This document shows positions 24,457 through 35,038 of a stretch of 64,000 nt of DNA, in pieces. Position 1 is the first letter of the stretch. Each line of letters begins with the position of its first letter. Location of the stretch: assembly GCA_036571765.1 (NCBI GenBank), contig BROE01000028.1, positions 1,004,479 through 1,068,478 on the forward strand, read 5' to 3'. The position numbers and the translations under genes were made by a program. The notes under the pieces are model-generated. The model saw nothing but the letters and a program-made list of their open reading frames with translations, had not been told where the DNA came from and ran no database searches. This DNA comes from Plecoglossus altivelis (lineage: Eukaryota; Chordata; Actinopteri; Osmeriformes; Plecoglossidae).

Positions 24457-27400
24457 ATGTCGGCCAATAAAGATGGAGATGGTGGATGGAAGAGCTTTCT
24501 GTGGAATTCAGAGAAAAGGGAATTTCTTGGACGGACTGGAGGCAGTTGGCGTAAGTTGGCAGGTTTTTTAAAATCATTTTAATCGACGAGTTGCCGGATA
24601 ATATCTCTCAGGGTTGGAATATGATTTCTATTGTAGTTTATTTTTGGTCTTAGATCGCGTAAAAACGCGTGGATCATACGTCCATTTCCTCATTGAAAAA
24701 CACGAGCACCTGTTTGAGCCGACTTGTGGCCGCTGTGTCGTGACTCTTCTTTTTCAATGGAAAATGGATGCACAGAAACAACTGAAATGAAATGAACCCA
24801 CTAAATGCATTTCCAAACCAAACAGCCTAATGTAAAAGTTGACGAGAATCACTTAGTTACAGCTCAATAGAGACGTTATAAAATGGACTCGTTTGACGTT
24901 TCTGTATGACTGTATACTTTTCCTTGCTGTTTGCTAAGACTATGAGGCTAATAACGTGATTTTCGTTTAGTATCAACGTTAATCAGGTCATTCGCTCAAA
25001 CGGAAAGCCGTCAAAGTGGGCGTCGTATCAAGAGGTCATTTTGAAGGACAAAATTGGCAGTCCACGGTGACGTCTAAGAGTTTGAATATATAATGACACG
25101 AGATGTTGCTCATCTTTATTTTAGTCACCGGTTGCTCTGGTGAGCTGAAGACTCAACCACAGATCAGCCAGGAGAAGAGCAACCTACAGTTTAGCTTTCA
25201 GTGACTCTACCCTGTTTACTGTGGACTGGAACAACCGTGTCCAATCAATCTGAAATAATCACATACTTTAAGCTTCACAGTTGCCCAAATCGAGCCCTTA
25301 TTTACTTAAGGAATATAAAACATGCCGTTCCCAAGGTTAGTCAAGGTAATCTGGATGTTTTCACTGTGGTTTTGTAGCCACGGCGATCTATAGTGTACAT
25401 GAAGCTAACAATGACTATTGATTAACAGATGAACTGTAAGCTACTTCAGTTGTCACGACAATACTTTTTTTTCTTACACCGACGTTACATTGTTATCGTC
25501 GTGCGAACGGTATTTCTGCAGTTTATTAAGTTCCATCTTAAAACACATTTTTTTTATCAGACCGCATTTGAGCTCATAGGAAGAGGAAGATCCGCTGGTT
25601 GTTCACATGTTAGTCATATCACCGCCCCTTCCCGTTCTGTTAAAAGTTGTGTTGCAAAAGCCATTGCCAGATTTAATTACTTGAATTGGAGTATTTTAGG
25701 TGATTCAGACAAACGAAATATGTGCTCAGTAGATTCAAAGAACGAGAAATCCTCAACCGGACCACTTGTGGCATGAAATCGTGCAATAATGGTCGTCTAA
25801 CCGGGAACGCGGTCTCAAGTTCTGCGATTGAGAAGACTGTGTTCCCCCGAATGTTCAACTCTGACATTCATTCAGCGATAACGATTCAAACGTTTGGCTT
25901 CGACGACACCTTGTTTTTTTTATTGTTTTTTTTACTGTCGGTGTGCGAAATCACCATTAGGTCGTGTTCGTAAAGTCAAGGTGCGCGCCACTACGACTTC
26001 GCGTCGTGTGACATATTCTGCCTCGCCGACAGAGGAGAGCGATCTCACGCGACGTCTTCAGGGGTGCAACAACATGTCTGTGTTCTCATCACGACACACG
26101 ACTGACTGGTCTGAGGTGGGGGAGGGGCGACATGTGGGGCGAGGTTGTCAAAAGCAGACATTGAGAGAACAAATTCAACAATCGGATTGGGATGAAAATG
26201 TATATTTGGAGACCGTATGTGGTTAACAGTGTTAGACGATATTTACAGCGACCGCATGTGTCATGCCACTTGAATTATTCAGATATCTTACTCAAGGATT
26301 TGTCTCCAAATTCGATTTTGGTTGAGGATCAGAATAACCCAATGTACCTCACACACACGCACACAATTACTTAATTACTATGTCGAAGGTTAACATGATG
26401 TTCTTCATGAAACATCAGAACGTGCTGTTATTAACCAGACGTAAGAACGGAACCACCATATCCCCAAAGCAAGATAACCTCACTTGTAAGCATGTTGGTA
26501 TCAACATGTGCTTTTGCTCGTCAAACCTGTTGCTGGGGAGCGGAGGGGAGACAACACTAAGCTTTCACACACAGTGACTCATCCAGTTAGACAGGAGAGG
26601 CGACCCTGCCTGTCAGTGGCTCTAGTCACTGTGGGCGTTCGGTGTAGTTCAGAGGCCGTGGAGGGTTTTTCCCCAACGCCATTCAGTAGTAACCTTGGAG
26701 TTGGAGATCTTTCACAGAAAACACCGTCTCATAAAACTCCTCAGGCGTTGGAGGGATGTCCTTCTGATCGGAGTCGGCTAGCTGGTGCTAGAGGTTAATG
26801 AGGCTGGAATAGACTGAGGTCTGCAGGAAGGGTCAGACATGTTAGGGTTAAAACAGATATATGGCGAACGATTCGCGTCTGATATTCTGATGTTTCTTCA
26901 TGCGTCGACCCCCCGTCCCCTCCCCCCCGTCCCCCTCCCCCCCGTCCCCTCCCCTAGGTATCTCTTTGCGAATGTCTGAATCGTCCGATCCAAGCGTACG
27001 GGCTCTGAAATATTCGTCGTCAATGAATGACTTTTCTACCGGGAAAGCCAATGTTCTGACAGGTCGTTTCCATAGTTGCAGAACCTAAGATTTGCGTTTC
27101 AAGGTTTCGTTCTGTTATCTCTGTAACCACCCAGACAGCAGGACTGCACATCGCGTCAACACTAGACAAGAAAACGTCTAAACTAAAGGATGGAATTCAA
27201 GTAGCTGCAGGAAGCGATTAGCACAAAGTTGCTTGTGGAACCCCCCCCCNNNNNNNNNNNNNNNNNNNNNNNNNNNNNNNNNNNNNNNNNNNNNNNNNNN
27301 NNNNNNNNNNNNNNNNNNNNNNNNNNNNNNNNNNNNNNNNNNNNNNNNNNNNNNNNNNNNNNNNNNNNNNNNNNNNNNNNNNNNNNNNNNNNNNNNNNNN

Positions 27401-30400
27401 NNNNNNNNNNNNNNNNNNNNNNNNNNNNNNNNNNNNNNNNNNNNNNNNNNNNNNNNNNNNNNNNNNNNNNNNNNNNNNNNNNNNNNNNNNNNNNNNNNNN
27501 NNNNNNNNNNNNNNNNNNNNNNNNNNNNNNNNNNNNNNNNNNNNNNNNNNNNNNNNNNNNNNNNNNNNNNNNNNNNNNNNNNNNNNNNNNNNNNNNNNNN
27601 NNNNNNNNNNNNNNNNNNNNNNNNNNNNNNNNNNNNNNNNNNNNNNNNNNNNNNNNNNNNNNNNNNNNNNNNNNNNNNNNNNNNNNNNNNNNNNNNNNNN
27701 NNNNNNNNNNNNNNNNNNNNNNNNNNNNNNNNNNNNNNNNNNNNNNNNNNNNNNNNNNNNNNNNNNNNNNNNNNNNNNNNNNNNNNNNNNNNNNNNNNNN
27801 NNNNNNNNNNNNNNNNNNNNNNNNNNNNNNNNNNNNNNNNNNNNNNNNNNNNNNNNNNNNNNNNNNNNNNNNNNNNNNNNNNNNNNNNNNNNNNNNNNNN
27901 NNNNNNNNNNNNNNGGAGAAGATAGTTGCTATGTGGAAACCCCCCTCCCCCTCCCCCCCCCCCCCCCCTCTGGACAGGTTCTTTAACGAGCGCTCTCTTG
28001 TTCCTCTGTTCCACAGTCAAGATCTTCCTGTTTTACGTGATCTTCTACGGATGCCTGGCTGGGATCTTCATCGGAACCATCCAGGCTCTTCTGCTAACCC
28101 TGAGCGACTACAAGCCTACCTACCAGGACCGAGTGGCTCCTCCAGGTAACAATCTCCCCCTGCCTCCCTCCACCCCTCCTGGGCCAGTCACAACCACTTC
28201 ATCATGGCCCGGAATGATGCTAAGCTAACGATGGTACAGTGCCAAGGTCATTCAGAAGTCAGGTGTAAACCCCAGCAAGCTAGCGGAACAGGCTAGATCA
28301 GAGTCCAGCTTAAACCAGGTGTCTTGACCTTGAACATGCAGCTAATGTGCTAGCAGCTAGCTGTAACGACTCGGGTGCTTTCGTGTTCTTGTCACCGTGA
28401 GAGCCGTGGTGTGAGTGTGTGTGTGAGTGTGTGTGTCAAAGGGTTTCTGCTCAAGCTGGTGTCTGAGTGGCTAGTTAAAATGTGTGTGTGTGTGTGACCT
28501 CGGAGAGGTGCAGCCATTTTGTCCTTCAGTGTTCCTGACTGGCTGAGGGTGTTTTTCCGTGTCCGGGGGAAACACATCAGCACTCACAGGAACAGTGTCT
28601 GTCTCTCCTCACGACTGCCTGTCTCCCCTCACGACTGTCTGTCTCTCCTCACGCCTGTCTGTCTCTCCTCACGACTGCCTGTCTCTCCTCACGACTGCCT
28701 GTCTCTCCTCACGACTGCCTGTCTCTCTCCTCACGACTGCCTGTCTCTCTCCTCACGACTGTCTGTGTCTCCTCACGACTGCCTGTCTCTCCTCACGCCT
28801 GCCTGTCTCTCCTCACGACTGCCTGTCTCTCCTCATGCCTGTCTCTCTCTCCTCACGACTGCCTGTCTCTCTCTCCTCACGACTGCCTGTCTCTCCTCAC
28901 GACTACCTGTCTCTCTCTCTCTCCTCACGACTGCCTGTCTGTCTCCTTCTCCAGGGAGTTTTCACAGCTAACATGCATGCACTATAACTTTACCTATAGA
29001 AGGAAAATTATGTTTTTCTTTATATAGCCTATGTATGTATATGTATATATATTACCAGCATATATATACACACACATAGATATATATATATACACACATA
29101 TAGATATATATGTATACACACAGATATATATCTATCTATCTATATAAAATGCCAATGGATATAAAAATCGAGTGTGCTAGGTCACATTCCTAAGATAGTT
29201 GTTTTTTCTTGTTTTGTTTAGTAATTTTATTTCAGGAAAACATGTTTTTTTCCCCGCCCTGTATAATCTTCACAAAAGCACTCATAAGGAAACCAAACAG
29301 ACCAGGGTTTTGTGTTGCCTGCACATCTTCCATAATCTCCGAGAGTTTTGGAAGCAGCTCTCCTCTGTGTGTGTGCCAAGGCATCTCTCCCTGCCCACCC
29401 TAGCCTCCCTGCCCCATGCCACTGACTGTTTGCACAGCACACACAGTCGCCTTGGCGGTATTTTTAGCAGTCATTGTAAACGACGCGCACGCAGACACAC
29501 ACACACAGTCCGCCTGCCGGTTTGTCTGACGGCCATTTCCCCTCTCTTAAGAGGTGGACCACCACACCGAGATCCCTGTAAAGTAAGGACATAAGTAGGT
29601 GCGGAGTGTAGTTGGCTTCTAAGTGACTTTCCATTGGTGCCTTGATAAAAGAAGGACATGGGCAGCTCGGTTTGAGAACCCTGAACCTGCCCTCTCGTTC
29701 TGGGGCTAAAAGTTTCCATTGAGAGAGAGAAAGAGAGAGCGAGAGAGAGAGGGAGAGAGCGAGAGAGAGGGAGGGAGGGAGAGAGAGAGAGGCACGTGAG
29801 TCAGAGTGGGTGAGTGGGGGTAGGGGCACTAGAACCCTTTCACGAGCTCTGGCTTTGAGCACAAAGTGAATCAAAGTGAAAAACGTTCCAGTTCTAGAGT
29901 GTTTTGCACCCCCCCCCCCCAAAAAAAAACCCCTGTAGATGTAGGGTGTAGAATAACGCTGAATAAGATCGAGCCGTTTGAAGTGTTTCAAAAAACAACC
30001 CCCGAAGACAGAAGTTACAGGATTTCACACAATGTGATGTTCCCTTTCTCTCTCTCCTTCCTCGTTCGTCACTCTACTTAGGCCACGCCCCCCCGTGGCC
30101 TTGAACAGACGATCTGTGGAAAATTACTGGGAGGGAGTATTCAAAGCTCGTGTTTAGAACCTTCAGAACGGGTTAGGGTTTTAAGGGACTGTCTAACCCA
30201 AGGTGTTCCGCATGTATTTCAACCGACATCGAATAGAATCTTGCTTGTTTTGGAAATTACACGGAAAGAGTAATTTATAAATCGGATGGTTGCATTTTTA
30301 TGCAGATTTCCGTTGAATTTGGGGCAAATTTGTTTGAAACTGTCTGATGCTTATTCAAACCTAATCTTTTCCTGTTTAACGGAGCTGAGAATTTCGGAAT

Positions 30401-31959
30401 TTTCCCTAATCCGACCAAAGATACTGTTTAGCACGTAGGCACAGCCTTAGTCTGGAGAAAGATGCTGTCGTTTTCTGGAGTTCAGAAACAGAAACATAAG
30501 CAACATCCAATGTTTATTGTAAATTAAAATATTGTTGTTGTTGAATCTGTTTATTCATCCCTAAAAATGAGTATATTCCGTCTCAACATGTTCCTCTATT
30601 ACTGGAAATGAGAATACTCCCAGATGATATAACATGTCCGGTATTACTGGAGGAGAGTATTGCCAGGGATTGAAACAAGAGGGATTCTCTCCCACACAGG
30701 TCTGACACACACCCCGCGCTCGGAGAAATCTGAAATATCCTTCAACGTAAACGATGCAGCGACTTATAAGAAGTACGTGGACAGCATGCTAGATTTCCTG
30801 GAGAAGTACGACGACGATAAGCAGACCAGCGAGATGGACTTTGAAGACTGCGGGGGTCAGTATAAAGTAGCAGAGTTTGGAATCGTGCTGACTAACTCCA
30901 CTGACTGTTTGCATCCATGTCCATGTTAGGTACGTGTCGATCACATCTGAATCCTCCTCATCAGCTACCTTCGAAAAAACCCTCTGCGCTCGCTGAACTT
31001 CACGGGAAAACAGTGTGGCGTGCTTGTTCCAGCGGAGGCTGTTATCCAACGCAAAGCTACATGTTAAACTCTGTCCAGGTGTGTGTTTAACTCCTCCCCT
31101 TTCCTGTCGCCTGCAGATGAACCAGGCACTTACACGGAGCGTGGGGAGCTGGACAACAACGACGGCGTGAGGAAGGCCTGCAGGTTCAAAAGGACCTGGT
31201 TGAAAGGATGCTCTGGGCTGGAGGACCGATCCTTCGGCTTCCAAGATGGGAGGCCATGTCTGATTGTCAAGCTCAACAGGATCGTCAATTTCCGACCAAG
31301 GGTGAGTCATCAGAAATACTCTGCAAGTACTCTATAATATTCAGGCATGACTAAGTTCTCTCAGGGCTGGTGTCTGCAGGATGGCACCAAAGCGAGACTT
31401 CCTGTAGCGTTGCTAACAGCATCTGATGTCTTCTTTTTTCAGCCTCCGACCAACAGCAGCGCCTTGCCATTAGCCGTCCAAACCAAAGTCCAGCCTAATC
31501 TGATCCCCATCCACTGCACAAACAAGGTAGGGTTCACCACGGGGTCACCCCTAGCTATGCTCCAGGGTCACCGTGGGGTCACCCCTAGCTATGCTCCAGG
31601 GTCACTGCGGGGTCACCCCTAGCTATGCTCTCTCTAGTCTCCATCAGAGACCATGCGTTCTTGGGTACGGTCCTTAACCAGGGTGCATCTCTGTGTTTCA
31701 GAGGGAAGAGGATGAAGGGAAGATTGGAGAGGTTAAGTACATTGGCATTGGTGGTGGATTCCCTCTGCAGTACTACCCGTACTACGGCAAGCTACTGCAC
31801 CCAAACTACCTGCAGCCTCTTTTGGCCATCCAGTTTACCAACATCACCTTCAACAAGGAGCTCCGCATTGAGTGCAAAGCTTTCGGAGTGAACATTGCCT
31901 ACAGTGAGAAGGATCGATACCAGGGGCGCTTTGACATCAAACTCACCATCAGCTCATGA
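24457..31959 (+). CDS. atp1b1: Na+/K+-ATPase beta-1 subunit, complete, 6 exons
   Basis: This is the glycosylated beta subunit that folds and delivers the Na+/K+-ATPase alpha subunit to the plasma membrane. Coding exons are 24457-24550, 28017-28145, 30700-30855, 31117-31301, 31443-31526 and 31702-31959. All are GT-AG and in phase, giving 301 residues (human 303). The N-terminus MSANKDGDGGWKSFLWNSEK is cytosolic. One membrane helix lies at about residues 34-62 (IFLFYVIFYGCLAGIFIGTI), followed by KPTYQDRVAPPG. The ectodomain keeps the six disulfide cysteines (EDCG, KACRF, KGCSG, RPCL, IHCT, IECK) and the signature FPLQYYPYYGKLL. N-glycosylation sequons remain at TNSSAL and FTNITF, but the site equivalent to human NCS is KGCSG here and is lost. 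The teleost a/b paralogue cannot be decided. Intron 1 contains a 665-bp N gap. Confidence 0.97.
24551..28016. other. ATP1B1 intron 1, mostly unique, with an assembly gap near its 3' end
   Basis: About 24.55-27.2 kb is low in tandem repeats and shows no second gene. It ends in a C-rich stretch, the N gap, another C-rich stretch (27942-27968) and the exon 2 acceptor. The short open frames around 25.4-26.8 kb match no family I know. Confidence 0.6.
27250..27914. other. Assembly gap (665 N)
   Basis: A run of N in ATP1B1 intron 1, flanked on both sides by a poly-C tract that is preceded by near-identical sequence (gttgcttgtggaaccccc on the left, gttgctatgtggaaaccccc on the right). Confidence 0.99.
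28590..28955. repeat. Minisatellite, about 20-bp unit (cctcacgactgcctgtctct), ATP1B1 intron 2
   Basis: About 18 units with CT-length variation between them. The rest of intron 2 (28146-30699) holds an AT-rich microsatellite at 29030-29145, a GA tract at 29720-29795 and otherwise unique sequence. Confidence 0.9.
31540..31628. repeat. Short tandem triplication of about 33 bp in ATP1B1 intron 5
   Basis: Three units of ggtcacccctagctatgctc with ccagggtcac filler fill about half of the 175-bp intron between exons 5 and 6. Confidence 0.85.
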
Positions 31960-33190
31960 CCTCAGCTGTCGTCATAGCTACACACTCTGACCCCATTTCA
32001 AAAATAACTAATTTAGAAAAATAAGAGTTCAAATGAAAAAAAAAAGAAAGAAAAAAAAATCTAAAAAGAAAAACATGACTAGTCTTGGAACAAACTTTCA
32101 TAATCTAAGGGACCTTCACTTAATCTGTGTGCTTTTCACTAGCTTTTCTGCATTTGTCTAGGGTTAGAATGTACATTACAGGAAGAGTAGCAATAGCAAA
32201 ATATTTATTCTACTGTAAATGAGAATATTCCTGGAGCCATGGGACACCATCATGATCTATTACTGTAAATTGCAATTCCACTACTGATACTTAGCAAGCA
32301 GCGTTAATGTCTCTGTGTCTCTCTGCCTTGTGTGGGTTCTATATATAGTTTGGAGTGTCCAGTGCAGTACTCTCTCACACAACTGTCCTTTCCAAGCCAT
32401 GTTTATTCTGTTTTATGTCTGTAAGCTTTAGTGGTCCAAGGTGTGCATGTGTGTGTGTGTTTGTGTACTAGTTTGTGTCTGTGTGCGAGGTGTGCGTGTT
32501 CACGTTTGGATGTGTGTTCCTGTATTCCTACTAACTGAAAACACTGGCTTGGTATGTCCAGTATGCTGGCTTGGTTGTGTCCAGGACACTGGCTTGGTTA
32601 TGTCCAGGACACTGGCTCCTGTATGACTAAATGGTTTCACTCCGTAGAATCCTCCTATTTCTGTTATGTCTTCTAAGTTGATTGTAGGAGAAACTCTAGT
32701 CTTTTAGGTTGAGCTTAGATGTGGGGACAGGGGTAAGATGACGTTTTTGCTTAATGGCTTCTTCTTCTTCTGTGGTCTGTAGTGTCCAGCTGTGTGTGTC
32801 TGACCCATGGGCATCAGTGGCAACACAGTGCTTTTAAGAAAACAAAACAAACTAAAAAAAAAAAAAAAAAAGAGTTTTTTTTTTTGCTGGAGACATCACA
32901 TGGTGTGGTGGAACTTTCTATTGAATGTTTTAGCCATTTTCATGGTGGAAGAATTTTATATTTATGCAGTTGTACAATTATTTTTTTCGCAGGAAAAACT
33001 GTCTGTATGAACCCAATACCAAAGTCTCTGGTCAAAGGTTGGAATATCAGAATCGATGCAGTACCCCGTGTAATAGGACGTTTTGTTGGTGTAAAAGTGC
33101 TTAAATTCAATGTTGAACATCAGAACACTCACCAGGAGATTATCTGCTTGTCATTTTATTTAATCTGGGTAAAACCGAAAAACCAATAAA
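31960..33190 (+). promoter_or_regulatory. ATP1B1 3' UTR and polyadenylation signal (AATAAA at 33185-33190)
   Basis: The interval from the ATP1B1 stop to the first clear plus-strand AATAAA contains A-rich runs (32035-32070, 32855-32872), a TG tract (32440-32470) and a 21-22-bp triplicate (actggcttggttatgtccag type, 32540-32620). It has no open frame of note. Length (about 1.2 kb) suits the long 3' UTR known for this gene. The signal lies inside the predicted NME7 3' end. Confidence 0.55.
33155..33160 (-). promoter_or_regulatory. Candidate polyadenylation signal of NME7
   Basis: TTTATT on the plus strand is AATAAA on the minus strand, about 104 bp downstream of the NME7 stop codon. It is the nearest canonical signal to the stop. 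Confidence 0.55.
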
Positions 33191-33263
33191 TGAAAAATGA
33201 GCCAGGGAGAAGTGTCTTCTTTGACTGAATAACTGACCTACATGACACGCAGGACTTGCGTCG

Positions 33264-33710
33264 TCAGTCATCCATCATCTTGAAAAAATAGTGCACCTGC
33301 AAATGAACAAACACGACTAGTTTAGCGCTTGCTGACAAGGGCATGATGGAGAGACAGAGCTACACATTGATGAGTCATCTGTCACACCTGTCATATGGTG
33401 ATCGTTTACACACCACGCTGGGTTCCAACCATCAAAAAGACTGCCAGAGGCAAGGTTATGGTTGATGCCAGAAAGAGAGAGAATGAGACACAGAGAGAGA
33501 ATGAGAGAGAATGAGAGAAAGAAAATGACAGAAGGAGAGAGAATGACAGAGAGATAGAGAGTGACAGTGTAAGAGAGAGACAGACAGAGAGAGAGAGAGA
33601 TAGACAGAGAGAGAGACAGAGAGAGACAGACAGACAGACACAGAGAGAGACAGACAGAGAGACACAGAGAGAGAGAGAGAGAGAGACACAGAGAAAGAGA
33701 GAAAGACACA

Positions 33711-33745
<35 letters not shown>

Positions 33746-35003
33746 TCGCTTGCTAACAGGGTCTAAACTTCCACTAAGAACCTGGCTTGGGAATGCAGCC
33801 GTTCACCCAGTCACAGGCTAATGATTAACAAGGGCCCGTTTGTCTGCTGGACTCTACAGATCAGGAGCTTGCTTTCTCTCTGACGTGAACCAGACCAGAC
33901 CCACTCCCTTCCTAACAAAGCTTTTGTTTCAAAGTGTTCTACCATTCTTCTCCTGCCTCCAGACCTCTGTGGGATCTGAGCGAGAGCTGGCCCACTGACC
34001 AGTCATGGGACTGGGGCTGTGCCAGACTGGGACCAAGGTGTGCTGGAACAGCAGGCAGCCAGCCAGTACCACAGCTTGTAGACAGTACCACAGCCCCAAG
34101 AGAGGGTACAGGTCACTGGTAGAGAGTATAGCTCAGTGGTAGAGGGTGTAGCTCATTTATAGATGGTAGAGGGTGTAGCTCAGTGGTAGAGGGTGTAGCT
34201 CAGTGATAGAGGGTACAGCTCAGTGGTAGAGGGTGTAGCTCATTTATAGATGGTAGAGGGTGTAGCTCAGTGGTAGAGGGTGTAGCTCAGTGGTAGAGGG
34301 TGTAGCTCAGTGGTAGAGGGTACAGCTCAGTGTTCATGTTCAACTTCACACAATCATGACAAACCAGTTGCATGAACAGTTACAGTAACCCTTCTATAAA
34401 AGTCTCCATGTCTCTGTACACCCTGGGTATGTGGTGATCTTAACCTATACAACAGACAGGTGTGTCTGAGCAGGTACAGGTGTATGTGAGGTGTAGCTGT
34501 TGGGAGGAGCTGGCCTTGTGTCACCTACCTCCAGCACCCCATCTTCAGGCAGGTCTGTACAGTGGACGGCATTCTGAACCTTGTTTTTGCCGAAGAGAGC
34601 TCTCAGTGTGTTCGGTCGCAGGTGCCTCGCGATCTCCTGCAGGTGGGACAAGAATGGGAATGAGAACATTTGGTTCAGTCGGATTTCTGTTCCTTTACAT
34701 GCACAGAGAGGTCTATTGTGACTGAGTTTCCTGTGAAGCAACAGCTTGGAATAGTAGTTGTGGGAAAAGTCCAGCTAGCAGCTAGGCTAGCTCTGAAGAC
34801 GTCACAATGATGACATGAGTGCTGTGTTTCCAATGATGACATGAGTGCTGTGTTTCCAATGATGACACGAGTGCTGTGTTTCCAATGATGACACGAGTGC
34901 TGTGTTTCCAATGATGACACGAGTGCTGTGTTTCCAATGATTAGGAGGGACTGTTGCATTTCTAGTGGGGCGCGGCACAGGGCTGGGGGAACACACACAC
35001 GCT

Positions 35004-35038
<35 letters not shown>

